Shown here: in pieces, positions 43,615 to 52,992 of the stretch
Numbering within the stretch: position 1 is the first letter of the stretch
Layout: every line of letters starts with the position of its first letter
Assembly: GCA_003388505.1 (NCBI GenBank)
Contig: QQVO01000029.1
Span: forward strand, 1-64,000
DNA length: 64,000 bases
From: Planctomycetota bacterium
GTDB lineage: Bacteria; Planctomycetota; Planctomycetia; Planctomycetales; Planctomycetaceae
Direction: 5' to 3'
Program-made: the position numbers and the translations under genes
Notes under the pieces: generated by a model
Told to the model about the DNA's origin: nothing
Databases searched by the model: none
Seen by the model: the letters and a program-made list of their open reading frames with translations, nothing else

Positions 43615-46600
43615 TTGAGCAATCGCATGACTTTTTTCCGCATTTCGAGGAACTGTCTGGCCGTCACCGCGATTCTGGCGGCGCTGAGCGACGTGGCGCC
43701 GGCCCAACAGCGACCGTTCGGACCCGCCGCGCGCGCTTCCAGGCACATCGCCGAACTCCAGCAAGAGGCGGTCCGCGCGGAACTGGAAATGACCGAGGAG
43801 CAGATCGGTCAAGTCGCAGAGGCCGTGGAAAGCTTCGATGGGGATGACTCCGGCATGGGAGAGTTCTTCACCCGCCTGCGGAACGCCGAGTCGGAGGAGG
43901 AACGAACCGCGATCATGGAGGAGATGCGCCTCGCCCAGCAGCAGCGGGCCGCCGAGGCGCGGGACATGCTCGCCGGAATCCTCTCGGAAGAGCAGATGAA
44001 ACGACTCGACCAGATCGTGCTGCATCGGCAGGGGCCGGCGATGCTCGCGCGGCCGGAGGTCGCCGAATCGATCGGCCTCTCCGAACAGCAGCAAAGCGAA
44101 ATCGAGACGCTTGTCTCGGAACGCCAGTCATCGCTGCGGGGACCGGCCGCCTTCACAATGTCTCGCGAGGAGCGGGAGGCCGCCCAGGCAGCGTTCCACC
44201 AGACAATTCTCGACGTGCTCGATGAGGACCAACTTGCGGCTTGGAACGACCAGATCGGACCACCCCCGCCCGGCGACGGCCGGCCTCCGGCGAGCACCGT
44301 CGCGCAGCCCGCTCCGCAGAGCACCGCGCCGGCCGGGGAGAAACCAAATGACGAAGACGTCGTCTCGTCGTTCGAGCCCACCGAACCGGGCGCAGACGGC
44401 GAAGAGAAGATGTCCTTCAACTTCAAGCACGCCCCCTGGTCCGACGTGCTGGCCGATTTCGCCGAACGGGCCGGCCTCACGCTCGACCTGACTGCAACCC
44501 CGCCGGGGACGTTCAACTACACCGATCAGCGCTCCATGACGCCCACCGCGGCGCTCGACGTGCTGAACGGCTACCTGCTGCAGCGCGGCTTCATTCTCGT
44601 AAAGCGCGACGACTTCCTCGTCTGCATCAACATCGATGAAGGCGTCCCCCCGAATCTCATTCCGCACATCACGGCGGCCGAACTCAAAGAGCGCGGCCGG
44701 AACGAACTCCTCACGGTCGTCTTCCCGGCGAAAGGCGTCGAAGTCGCGAAACTGGCCGAACAGATCGGAGAAACGCTCGGACCCCAGGGCAAAGCGGTCG
44801 GAATCGAGGCGACGCAAACGCTCGTCGTCACCGACATCGCGACCAATCTCCGTCGTGTGCACGAGATGCTCGAGTCGATGGCCGTCCTCTCCGGACCCGA
44901 GGACGTGACGTTTCAGTCCTATCCCCTGCAGCACGTGCCCGCCGGTGAAGCCGAGCAACTCCTGCGGAACCTCCTCGGGTTGAAGTTCGTCGTGCAGAAC
45001 GTCAGCGCCGCCAATGAACGCGGCGACTGGAGAAGCCGGAGCCGCTGGGGACAGCAGCAGGGAGGAAACGACAACGATGAAGACTCCGGAGCAGAAACGT
45101 CCCCCTTCGACCAGGAGTTGCTCGCCAAAACCCAACTCACCGCGAACACCCGCACCAACCAGTTGCTTGTCACCGCGCCGGTGATCGTGCAGAAGCTCAT
45201 CAGCGATGCGCTGGAATCGATCGACGTCGAGGCCGACGGCAGCTACGTCGCGGCGGGCGAGGGCGAGCCCTATCTGCAGGTCTACCAGGTCTCCGGCACC
45301 GATGCCGGCGAAGTCACAAAAACGCTGGACGTCCTGATGCCCGGAGTCGTCGTCAACGAAGACCGCTCGAGCGGCAAGGTGCACATCTTTGCGACCGCCG
45401 CCCAGCAGCGGGAAGTGGCCGAACTGATCGAACAACTCCAGGGCAAAGGCGGCACGCAGACCGTCTCCGTCATTCCCCTGGTCGCGATGGACCCCATCGC
45501 CGCAGCGGCGACCGTGCGGGCCATGTTCATCGCCGACGGAGACTCCGCCCCGGTCGTCGAGGCCGATCTCGCCGGGAGGCAACTGATGCTCCGCGGAACC
45601 GCCGACCAGTTGGCCCAGGTGAAGACGCTGCTGGCCCAGTTGGGAGAGGACGGCAGCGGCGACCGCTCGCTCCGAGATCGCGGCCCGTTGCGCCGTTTCT
45701 CCCTCAGCGGCCGCAACACCCGCCGCCTGCTGGAGATCATCGAGGGCGCCTGGGGCGCCACGCAGGCCAATCCCATCCGCGTCATCGAACCCGAAACCAG
45801 AGGCCCGATCCGGGACGTGCGGACCCCCGAGGAACGATCATTCGCACCGCCCGCCCGCTCCGAAGACCCCCAGGAGGAAGTGCAGGAGGAGACGCAACCG
45901 GAACTGAAACAAGACGAGGGCGCCGCCTCCGGCGCATTTCGCACTCCGCAGGCCCCGCCGCAGATCGCCCGCATCCGGACGCAGTTAATCTCGCTGGATG
46001 AGACACCGAACGAGGAACACGATACGGAAGAGACTCAACCGGAAGCGCCCGCCGCACCGGCAGGCGACAACCGCGACAACGCCGATTCAGAACAACCAGA
46101 GCCCGCGCCCGAGATCATCATTCGCATCGACGGCGACGAACTGATCCTCATGTCGAACGACCAGGAGGCGCTCGACCGGCTGGAACTCCTCCTCGAAGAC
46201 GCGCTGCAGTTGCTCCCCCCCGAAACCGGTTGGACCGTCTTCACGCTCCAGAGCGCCGACGCGATCGAAGCCGCCAACATGCTGGAACTCCTCATCCCCG
46301 ACAGCACCGTCGCCGAAACCGACGCGTCGACCAGCGTGCTCGGCACCCTGCAGGGTTTCGGATCGAACCTGATCGAATCGGTCGGACTCGACACCGCCGC
46401 GTCATCACTCACCCGGTTGCAGATCGTCCCTGAATCGAGACTGAACGCGCTGTTCGTCTCCGGGCCCCCCTCGCGGATCGAGGAGGTCAGCCGGTTTCTC
46501 GAAATCATCGACGCCGCCGACTGGCCCGGCTCAAAGCGCGACCGCGTCCCGAGGATGATCCCCGTCGAACACGCGGACGTCCAGGATGTCCACAAGATCG

Positions 46601-47175
46601 TCAGCGACGTCTACGCCGATTACCTCGCCATCGCCGCGCTCGCCCAGAACCCCTTCGCAGGAGGCGGACGCGGAGGCAACCCCCTCTCCATGCTGCTCGG
46701 CGGAGGCGGCGGGGACGACGCGCAGGCGATCGACGCCCCCCTGACGATCGGCATCGACCAGCAGACCAGCAACCTCATCGTCTCGGCCGACGAACCGCTG
46801 TTCCAGGAAATCAGGCAGCTCGTCGAATCGATCGATCAGGCGGCCCAACAGGCAAACCGCACGATCCGCGTCTACTCGTTACAGAACGCCAATGCGGCGA
46901 TCGTCCAGCAGACGCTCGGCGCGGTCGTGCCCCGCGTCCAGGTCAGCACCACCGGATCGCGTCCCACAACCGACCGGACGCCGCAACCGCAACCGCAGAT
47001 CCCGGACGGAAACCGGGGCGGGGACGACGCCAACGATCAGATGCGGCGCTTTTTCGAACAGCGGATGCGCGAGCGGTTCCAGCAGATGCAACAGCCGCAG
47101 CAATCCGGAGGAAACGACGATTCCGGGAGGCGCGGATTTGGTGGAGACCGCGGCCGGAGCCGTCGCGGCAACTGA
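43615..47175 (+). CDS. Giant secretin N-domain protein without a barrel domain
   Basis: The 1186-aa product starts with a signal peptide (about 5-31, ending APAQQ). Residues 45-200 are helical and resemble LTxxQ/CpxP-like repeats ([29 protein letters not shown]). From about 255 on, several N-type secretin domains follow (for example [60 protein letters not shown]), each with the ...TNxLxV... motif. A Pro/Glu/Asn-rich linker lies at about 750-830. The barrel-forming secretin core is missing. It opens the T2SS cluster, so it may build an extra periplasmic ring. GGAG at 43606-43609, five bases before a TTG at 43615, supports that start over ATG 43627. Confidence 0.75.
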   Translation: MSNRMTFFRISRNCLAVTAILAALSDVAPAQQRPFGPAARASRHIAELQQEAVRAELEMTEEQIGQVAEAVESFDGDDSGMGEFFTRLRNAESEEERTAIMEEMRLAQQQRAAEARDMLAGILSEEQMKRLDQIVLHRQGPAMLARPEVAESIGLSEQQQSEIETLVSERQSSLRGPAAFTMSREEREAAQAAFHQTILDVLDEDQLAAWNDQIGPPPPGDGRPPASTVAQPAPQSTAPAGEKPNDEDVVSSFEPTEPGADGEEKMSFNFKHAPWSDVLADFAERAGLTLDLTATPPGTFNYTDQRSMTPTAALDVLNGYLLQRGFILVKRDDFLVCINIDEGVPPNLIPHITAAELKERGRNELLTVVFPAKGVEVAKLAEQIGETLGPQGKAVGIEATQTLVVTDIATNLRRVHEMLESMAVLSGPEDVTFQSYPLQHVPAGEAEQLLRNLLGLKFVVQNVSAANERGDWRSRSRWGQQQGGNDNDEDSGAETSPFDQELLAKTQLTANTRTNQLLVTAPVIVQKLISDALESIDVEADGSYVAAGEGEPYLQVYQVSGTDAGEVTKTLDVLMPGVVVNEDRSSGKVHIFATAAQQREVAELIEQLQGKGGTQTVSVIPLVAMDPIAAAATVRAMFIADGDSAPVVEADLAGRQLMLRGTADQLAQVKTLLAQLGEDGSGDRSLRDRGPLRRFSLSGRNTRRLLEIIEGAWGATQANPIRVIEPETRGPIRDVRTPEERSFAPPARSEDPQEEVQEETQPELKQDEGAASGAFRTPQAPPQIARIRTQLISLDETPNEEHDTEETQPEAPAAPAGDNRDNADSEQPEPAPEIIIRIDGDELILMSNDQEALDRLELLLEDALQLLPPETGWTVFTLQSADAIEAANMLELLIPDSTVAETDASTSVLGTLQGFGSNLIESVGLDTAASSLTRLQIVPESRLNALFVSGPPSRIEEVSRFLEIIDAADWPGSKRDRVPRMIPVEHADVQDVHKIVSDVYADYLAIAALAQNPFAGGGRGGNPLSMLLGGGGGDDAQAIDAPLTIGIDQQTSNLIVSADEPLFQEIRQLVESIDQAAQQANRTIRVYSLQNANAAIVQQTLGAVVPRVQVSTTGSRPTTDRTPQPQPQIPDGNRGGDDANDQMRRFFEQRMRERFQQMQQPQQSGGNDDSGRRGFGGDRGRSRRGN

Positions 47176-47245
47176 TCGACACAAGCACCGAAACGGTCAT
47201 TGCGCAGCCGCGAATCCAGCCACTGCGGCTGAGAATTGGAAACCC

Positions 47246-48925
47246 ATGGAAATCGGCAACGTACTTGTCCGCCGCGGACTCGCCAGCACGCAGGATGTCG
47301 AATCCGCGCGCCTCGAGGCCAACGGCCGCCGCATCGATCAGATTCTGGTCGACCGCGGCGTCGTCACCGAAGAGGGCACGCTCCGCGCGCTCGCCGACGA
47401 ACTCGGCATGCGGTTCGTCGCCCTGACCGAAGACGATGTCGACCCCCAACTCCTCCGCCTCTTCCCCCCCGCCGCGATCTTCCGCCACGAAGCGATCCCG
47501 CTGTCGCGCGACGGCGACACCATCACCCTCGCCACCGCCGATCCGTTCGACCTCGAAGCAGTCGACGAACTGAGCAACGTCAGCGGCTGCCGCATCCAGC
47601 TCGTGCTGGCCTGCCGGGAAGAAATTTTGGGGCTCATCAAACAGGAACTCGGCGTCGGCGGCGACACCATCAACCAGCTTGTCGCCCAGCGCGCCGAAGC
47701 GGGCGTCGAACTGCTCGACGAAATCCCCGACGAACTGGGCGAACTGGCCGCCTCCGCCCAGGCGCCCTCCGTCATCCGACTCGTCAACGAACTGCTCGTC
47801 GAAGCCCTCGAACAGCGGGCGAGCGACGTGCACATCGAACCCCAGGAACGCGGACTGACGGTCCGCTTCCGTGTCGACGGCCTGCTCCGCGTCCAGCCCG
47901 TCCCGGCCGAGATCCACCAGTTCGCGTCTTCGATCATCACGCGACTGAAGATCATGGCCCGGCTCAACATCGCCGAGAAGCGTCTGCCGCAGGACGGCCG
48001 CATCAACGTCCGCGTCCAGGGCCGCGAGATCGACGTTCGCGTCTCGATCATCCCCATGCTCCACGGCGAAGGAATCGTGCTCAGGCTGCTCGACAAGGAG
48101 CGGATGGTCTTCAATCTGACCAACGTCGGCATGCCGGACGACGTCGCCGGCTCGTTCCACGAACTGATCGCGCTGCCCCACGGCATCGTGCTCGTCACCG
48201 GTCCGACCGGAAGCGGTAAAACGACGACCCTCTACAGCGCGCTCAACGAAATCAAAAGCCCCACCACGAAGATCATCACGATTGAGGATCCGGTTGAGTA
48301 TCACATGTCCGGCATCAGCCAGATTCACGTGCATACGAAGATCGGTCTCACTTTCGCCGCCGGACTCCGCTCGATCCTGCGTCACGATCCGGACGTCGTG
48401 CTCATCGGAGAAATCCGCGACGGGGAGACAGCCACCAGCGCCATTCAGGCGTCGCTCACCGGTCACCTCGTCTTCAGCACCCTGCACACCAACGACGCCC
48501 CCGGCGCGTTCACGCGACTGGTCGATATGGGCGTCGAACCCTATCTGGTCGCCAGCACCGTCGAAGGCGTTCTCGCGCAGCGGCTGGTGCGCGTGTTGTG
48601 TCCGGACTGCAAACAGCCCTACCAGCCCGACGACGCCGACCTCCCCGCCGATTTCGCCCGGCCCGTGGAAGAGCTGTGGCGATCCGTCGGTTGCCGGAAC
48701 TGCCGGGATGCCGGATTCACCGGCCGCTCCGGCGTGTTTGAACTGCTCGTCAACGACGACGCGATCCGCCACCTGTGCATCGAACAGGCCAGTTCGGGCG
48801 ACATCCGCAACCATGCGCTCAAGCACGGCATGCTCACCCTGCGTCAATGCGGCTATCGCATGGCCAGAGCAGGCCGCACCACGCTCGACGAAGTGCTCCG
48901 AGTTACGCGCGGCGATGTTAGCTAG
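47246..48925 (+). CDS. gspE: Type II secretion ATPase GspE
   Basis: GspE is the cytoplasmic hexameric ATPase that drives pseudopilus growth. The 559-aa protein has an N-terminal GspE/PilB domain (about 1-150, [20 protein letters not shown]), then Walker [17 protein letters not shown] (about 317-331), the Asp box [13 protein letters not shown] (TIEDPVEY), Walker [14 protein letters not shown] and His box [12 protein letters not shown]. The tetracysteine zinc motif, VLCPDC (about 451-456) and CRNC (about 484-487), is present as in GspE and PilB. It lies 70 bp after the N-domain protein gene. Confidence 0.95.
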   Translation: MEIGNVLVRRGLASTQDVESARLEANGRRIDQILVDRGVVTEEGTLRALADELGMRFVALTEDDVDPQLLRLFPPAAIFRHEAIPLSRDGDTITLATADPFDLEAVDELSNVSGCRIQLVLACREEILGLIKQELGVGGDTINQLVAQRAEAGVELLDEIPDELGELAASAQAPSVIRLVNELLVEALEQRASDVHIEPQERGLTVRFRVDGLLRVQPVPAEIHQFASSIITRLKIMARLNIAEKRLPQDGRINVRVQGREIDVRVSIIPMLHGEGIVLRLLDKERMVFNLTNVGMPDDVAGSFHELIALPHGIVLVTGPTGSGKTTTLYSALNEIKSPTTKIITIEDPVEYHMSGISQIHVHTKIGLTFAAGLRSILRHDPDVVLIGEIRDGETATSAIQASLTGHLVFSTLHTNDAPGAFTRLVDMGVEPYLVASTVEGVLAQRLVRVLCPDCKQPYQPDDADLPADFARPVEELWRSVGCRNCRDAGFTGRSGVFELLVNDDAIRHLCIEQASSGDIRNHALKHGMLTLRQCGYRMARAGRTTLDEVLRVTRGDVS

Positions 48926-48966
48926 GTGTCCCTTGTCACAAATTCCAACACGTTTTGAAAACCCCC

Positions 48967-48994
48967 GTTTAGCCGCGACCCGCAGGGGAGCGCT
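48967..48994 (+). repeat. Dispersed repeat family A, copy 3
   Basis: GTTTAGCCGCGACCCGCAGG then GGAGCGCT, in the 112-bp gap between gspE and gspF. Confidence 0.75.
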
Positions 48995-49037
48995 TCTCTT
49001 CTGAGAGTTCTTGGCTCCGAGACCACGCCCACGATTC

Positions 49038-50246
49038 ATGCCAGACTTCCAGTACATCGCCCGGGAAATCTCCGGCCGGCAGGTCACCGGCACGCTGGCG
49101 GCGTCTTCACAGCAGGACGCCCTCGGATTGCTCTCCGCGCAGCAGTTGTTTCCCATCAGCGTTGCCCCGGCGGAAGAACTGAAATCGCAATGGAAGCTCA
49201 GCGGCCGCAGGGTCCGCGCGCGGCAGAAGGCCGTCTTCTATTCGCAGCTTGCCGACCTCCTCAAATCGGGCGTCCCGCTGCTCAGGTCGCTCGAACTGCT
49301 CGAACAGCAGGCGACCAGCCCCGCGTTCGCAGCCGTTCTGCAGGACGTGCGCGAACAGGTCGCCGACGGAACCCGGCTGCACGACGCGCTTCGCAGGCAC
49401 CAGCGCGTGTTCGGAGACCTCGTGGTCAGCATGGTTCGGGCCGGCGAAGAGGGCGGCTTTCTGGAGGAAGTGCTCAAGCGGACCGCCGCGTTCACCGACC
49501 ATCAGGAAGACCTCAAGGGCCGCGTGCTCGGCGCGATGGTCTATCCGCTGTTTCTCATGATCTTCGGCACCGGAATCGTCGTCGTGCTGCTGATCAAGTT
49601 CGTCCCCAAGTTCGAGCCGATCTTCGAGCGCATGGCCGAGCGGAATCAGCTTCCCTGGGCCACCACGGCCCTGCTCGGCATGAGCGATTTCGCCCAGGCG
49701 TACTGGTGGCTGATCGCCCTCGCCCTTGCCCTCGGCGCGTGGGGATTGAATTACGCCGCACACACCGAAACGGGCCGCTGGCGGCTCGACACCATCCGCC
49801 TGCGGGCCTATGGCATCGGACGCATCATTGGCAGCCTCGCGGTCGCCCGCTTCTGCCGTGTTCTGGGAACGCTGCTGAGAAACGGCGTGCCGATCCTGCA
49901 GTCGCTGGGCATCGCCAAAGACGCCACCGGCAACGCCGTGCTCAGCAAGGCCATTGCCGACGCCAGCGACAACATCTCGGAAGGAAAATCACTCGCAAAG
50001 CCGCTGGGAGCCAGCGGCGAATTCCCGCCGGAAATCGTCGAAATGATCTCCGTCGGCGAGGAGGCAAACAACCTGGAAAACGTCCTGGTCGACATCGCCG
50101 ACAACCTGGAGCGGCGGACCGGACGGGAACTCGATCTGGCAGTCCGGCTGCTCGAACCGATCATGCTCGTCATCATGGCGGCCGTGGTTCTGTTCGTCGT
50201 CGTCGCCCTGCTGCTCCCCATTCTGCAAAGCTCGACAATCGCGTGA
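49038..50246 (+). CDS. gspF: Type II secretion inner-membrane platform protein GspF
   Basis: The 402-aa membrane protein anchors the pseudopilus machine and contacts GspE. The two homologous T2SSF domains are visible: QKAVFYSQLADLLKSGVPLL (about 63-82) and ARFCRVLGTLLRNGVPILQS (about 270-289), each followed by helices ending in GEEGGFLEEVL and GEEANNLENVL. Three long hydrophobic helices lie at about 170-190, 215-235 and 372-398. ATG 49038 begins MPDFQYIARE, the usual N-terminus. Confidence 0.93.
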   Translation: MPDFQYIAREISGRQVTGTLAASSQQDALGLLSAQQLFPISVAPAEELKSQWKLSGRRVRARQKAVFYSQLADLLKSGVPLLRSLELLEQQATSPAFAAVLQDVREQVADGTRLHDALRRHQRVFGDLVVSMVRAGEEGGFLEEVLKRTAAFTDHQEDLKGRVLGAMVYPLFLMIFGTGIVVVLLIKFVPKFEPIFERMAERNQLPWATTALLGMSDFAQAYWWLIALALALGAWGLNYAAHTETGRWRLDTIRLRAYGIGRIIGSLAVARFCRVLGTLLRNGVPILQSLGIAKDATGNAVLSKAIADASDNISEGKSLAKPLGASGEFPPEIVEMISVGEEANNLENVLVDIADNLERRTGRELDLAVRLLEPIMLVIMAAVVLFVVVALLLPILQSSTIA

Positions 50247-50250
50247 AGGA

Positions 50251-50382
50251 AAGTTGTCAGTCGTCAGGAATCAGTTGTCAGTGAAGAGCACAGCGCTAGA
50301 CTGTGAGAGAGACGACCGTTTACTGAAAACCGATCACTGGCAACTGACAACTGAAAACTGACAACCGAACACTGAAAACTTT
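50251..50382. repeat. Inverted array of a TCAGTTGTCAG word upstream of gspG
   Basis: AGTTGTCAGTCGTCAGGAATC and related words at 50251-50283 face reverse copies (CACTGGCAACTGACAACTG..., 50336-50382). The two blocks could pair across about 50 bases. It occupies the space just before gspG. Confidence 0.5.
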
Positions 50383-50401
50383 GAAGCCTACGGAGTTCAA
50401 G

Positions 50402-50863
50402 ATGTCCATCCCCCGGAAACAGACCCGCTCCCCCCGCGGCGGTTTCTCTCTGCTGGAACTGCTCATCGTGCTGGCCATCATCGGCGTCATTGCCGCGATG
50501 GTCGTGCCGCAACTGCTGGGGAGGCAAAAAGACGCTCAGATCAAGGCCACGCGGGCCAGCATTCACAATCTCGAACAGGCGCTCAAGCTCTACGCCGTCG
50601 ATCATGACGCCGAATTTCCCACCGAATCGGAAGGCGGTCTGAACGCCCTGCTGCAACCCAAGGACCGCGCCGGAAACGCCCAGAGCCCTTACCTGGAAAA
50701 AATTCCGCTCGACGCCTGGGGCAACGAAATCCATTACGAATACCCCAGCTCGAAGATCGTCGCGGTCGACAAGCCGGCCCTCTGGTCAAACGGCCCCGAC
50801 CGCCAGGACGACAATGGCTCCAATGACGACATCTCGAACTGGGCGGAACTGGAGTCACTGTAA
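50402..50863 (+). CDS. gspG: Major pseudopilin GspG
   Basis: GspG is the main subunit of the T2SS pseudopilus. The 153-aa prepilin has a 14-residue basic leader ending GG, then the N-methylated segment FSLLELLIVLAIIGVIAAMV with Glu5, cleaved after Gly and methylated by a prepilin peptidase not encoded here. The globular part includes LKLYAVDHDAEFPTESEGGL and the C-terminal KIPLDAWGNEIHYEYPS (usual DPWG) and DISNW blocks of GspG. A hairpin with a short T-tract lies 37 bp after the stop. Confidence 0.95.
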   Translation: MSIPRKQTRSPRGGFSLLELLIVLAIIGVIAAMVVPQLLGRQKDAQIKATRASIHNLEQALKLYAVDHDAEFPTESEGGLNALLQPKDRAGNAQSPYLEKIPLDAWGNEIHYEYPSSKIVAVDKPALWSNGPDRQDDNGSNDDISNWAELESL

Positions 50864-50899
50864 GCGTTCGTCTTCAGCGCCGGTGAGAACCCACGCGAA

Positions 50900-50927
50900 G
50901 CCCACGGGTCGCAGCCCGTGGGCCTTT
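50900..50927 (+). terminator. Rho-independent terminator-like hairpin between gspG and gspH
   Basis: GCCCACGGG (50900-50908) and CCCGTGGGC (50915-50923) form a perfect 9-bp stem with a six-base loop, followed by CTTTTC. It lies 37 bp after gspG and 20 bp before gspH, so it could lower expression of the minor pseudopilins below that of GspG. Confidence 0.55.
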
Positions 50928-50942
50928 TCGCCGAGTTCCAGA

Positions 50943-51584
50943 ATGCCGCACCTCAACCAACAACGCGCCACGCCCCGCACCGGCTTCACCCTCCTAGAAC
51001 TCGTGCTTGCGCTCTCGGTGCTGGCGATCCTGATCGGACTCACCTGGCCCTCCCTGATGCGGTTCGTCGGCGACCAGAGACTGCGGGACGACGTGGAACT
51101 CGTCCGCTCCCGCGCCGCCGCCGTCCGCTCGTCGGCGATCGCCGAGCGTCTCACCTTTCAATTCCGCTACGAACCGGGCGGAACACGCTACCTGATTCTG
51201 CCGTATGAACGGCCGCTCACCGGCCGGCAGGACGAAAACCTCGACGCAACTTCCGCCGGCTCGATCGACGACAAGCTCCGCGTCAGGGACTACGAACTCG
51301 ACGAAGGCAACCGGTTCAGCGCCGCCGCGCCGTCGCCGCTTGGCAGCACGTCGCAGCCGCCGCTGACCGAGCAGATCAGCCAGGACTGGCTCGCTCTCTT
51401 CGGCGGCGAGGCCACTCTCGCGCAGACAACCTGGTCAGAGGCGATCCTGTTCAAGCCCGATGGCTCGGCGACGGACACAGAATTCTTCGTCGTCGACGAC
51501 GATGGGCGGTATCAGCGAATCGCAGTCCGCGGTTTGACCGCGGCCGTGTCGTCCGGACCGGTGCAGCAGGAGGACCGGCGATGA
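50943..51584 (+). CDS. gspH: Minor pseudopilin GspH
   Basis: The 213-aa prepilin-like protein has a leader ending TG, then FTLLELVLALSVLAILIGL (Glu5 kept) and a globular domain. GspH is a minor subunit, here larger than most. The stop overlaps the ATG of gspI by 4 bp (ATGA), a tight translational coupling. Confidence 0.85.
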   Translation: MPHLNQQRATPRTGFTLLELVLALSVLAILIGLTWPSLMRFVGDQRLRDDVELVRSRAAAVRSSAIAERLTFQFRYEPGGTRYLILPYERPLTGRQDENLDATSAGSIDDKLRVRDYELDEGNRFSAAAPSPLGSTSQPPLTEQISQDWLALFGGEATLAQTTWSEAILFKPDGSATDTEFFVVDDDGRYQRIAVRGLTAAVSSGPVQQEDRR

Positions 51585-52015
51585 ACCGCAACCCTGTCTC
51601 CTGCGCCCCGCCAAACCCCCGCCGAAACGGCATCACGCTGCTGGAGGTCCTCATCGCGCTGGCGATCTTTCTCGGCGCCCTCGCCGTCATCGGCCAGATC
51701 GTAAGCACCGGCAGCCAGGCCGCCATGAGCGCGCAACTCAAGGCCGAGTCGGTCCGCCGCTGCGAGACCGTTCTCGCGGAGACGTTGAGCGGAGTGATCC
51801 CGCTCCAGAGCGCCAGCGGGACGTTCGAAGACGACCCGCAATGGTCCTGGACCGTCTCGGTTCAGGACGGCGCAGCCACCGACCTGCTCACTGTGGAGGC
51901 CGCGGTCTCCCGCAACGGAAACTCGGCGTCCGAATATCGTCTCACCCGCTGGGTCCGCGATCCGCAGGTCTTTCTGCAGTCGACCATCGACACCTCCACA
52001 GGAGGCAGCCGATGA
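51581..52015 (+). CDS. gspI: Minor pseudopilin GspI
   Basis: The 144-aa prepilin has a leader ending NG, then ITLLEVLIALAIFLGALAVI with Glu5. With GspJ and GspK it should form the pseudopilus tip. The stop codon overlaps the start of gspJ (ATGA at 52012-52015). Confidence 0.85.
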   Translation: MNRNPVSCAPPNPRRNGITLLEVLIALAIFLGALAVIGQIVSTGSQAAMSAQLKAESVRRCETVLAETLSGVIPLQSASGTFEDDPQWSWTVSVQDGAATDLLTVEAAVSRNGNSASEYRLTRWVRDPQVFLQSTIDTSTGGSR

Positions 52016-52992
52016 AACCTCGTCGTCGCACGAATCACAGAACACGGGTGGTCGGGGCTGGACTGTTTAGCGGCGACCCGCAGGGGAGCGCTCCGCGTCT
52101 CCGCAATCCACAAGGGTTCACCCTCGTCGAACTCATCGCGGCCCTCGCGATCAGTCTGCTCCTGGTCACCGCCGTGATCGCGTCGCTCGACATCTACTTG
52201 CGACTCACCACAGCCGGAGAGGAATCGGTCGAACGCCAGCAGATCGCGCGGGCGGTCCTCAGCCAAATGACGCGCGACATGGAGTCGATCGTCTTTCGCG
52301 CGCCGGACGAAACCACCGCAGAAGACGCCCGATCCGAGGAGACCGATGACTTCGCGGCGGAACCGGTCGTGGAGGTCCAGGATCCCGACGCCGCCTACAC
52401 CTCCGGCAGCCTCGGGCTGGTAGGTGATTCACAGTCCCTGGTGCTGCACGTTTCGCGGCCGTCGAAGGAACTCAGCTATTCGTCCTTCCAGCAGGCGACT
52501 GGCACGGTCTCCCGCACCAGCGATCTGATGTCGGTGTCGTGGTTTCAGGCGAGTCCCGGTTCGGCCGGACTGGCGGGCGAAGTCGGCAACCTCGCAGCCG
52601 CCGCGCAGCCGAATAACGCCGCGCGCAGCTCGTCAACCGCAGAGTTCACCGGAGGCTTGGCGCGGCTGGAGGGGGATCGGATGGCCATCCAGTACGCCGA
52701 CGTCGCTTCCGACGTGCAGGCCCTGGCCGGCGCGGCGGAAGTCCTCGCGCCGGAGATCGTTTCGGTCCAATTCCGGTACTTCGACGGACAGAACTGGGTC
52801 GCCGTCTGGGACAGCACCGCCTCCGGGGCGCTTCCCCAGGCCGTGGAAGTCACGCTCGGATTTCGCAACCAGACGCAGAGGCGGCAGGACAGCATTCACG
52901 TCGTCTCCGACGGCATCGAAATCGGCGAGTGGGTCCGCCACGTCATCCACGTGCCGCTCTCCCGACCTTACTCGTCTGAAATGGCCTTCTGA
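52012..52992 (+). CDS. gspJ: Minor pseudopilin GspJ with a repeat-derived leader
   Basis: The 326-aa prepilin has an unusually long leader of about 35 residues, then FTLVELIAALAISLLLVTAV with Glu5 and a long globular part. Within the leader, bases 52065-52092 are a copy of dispersed repeat family A, coding GLFSGDPQGSAPR. The globular part (EPVVEVQDPDAAYTSG..., WVRHVIHVPLSRPY) is GspJ-like. The prepilin peptidase must cut after ...NPQG before FTL. The gene is translationally coupled to gspI. Confidence 0.85.
   Translation: MKPRRRTNHRTRVVGAGLFSGDPQGSAPRLRNPQGFTLVELIAALAISLLLVTAVIASLDIYLRLTTAGEESVERQQIARAVLSQMTRDMESIVFRAPDETTAEDARSEETDDFAAEPVVEVQDPDAAYTSGSLGLVGDSQSLVLHVSRPSKELSYSSFQQATGTVSRTSDLMSVSWFQASPGSAGLAGEVGNLAAAAQPNNAARSSSTAEFTGGLARLEGDRMAIQYADVASDVQALAGAAEVLAPEIVSVQFRYFDGQNWVAVWDSTASGALPQAVEVTLGFRNQTQRRQDSIHVVSDGIEIGEWVRHVIHVPLSRPYSSEMAF
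52065..52092 (+). repeat. Dispersed repeat family A, copy 4, inside gspJ
   Basis: GTTTAGCGGCGACCCGCAGG then GGAGCGCT, one base different from 48967-48994. It is in frame in the leader of gspJ. Confidence 0.75.

Noticed and set aside
46943-49156. 737-codon open frame on the minus strand across gspE
   Set aside because: It is antisense to a gene with full GspE motifs; its translation is low-complexity Asp/Arg/Gly-rich and has no motif. High GC removes stop codons.
50251-50382. Possible CRISPR or tandem array
   Set aside because: The words are about 10 bp, irregularly spaced and partly inverted; there are no uniform spacers and no cas genes.
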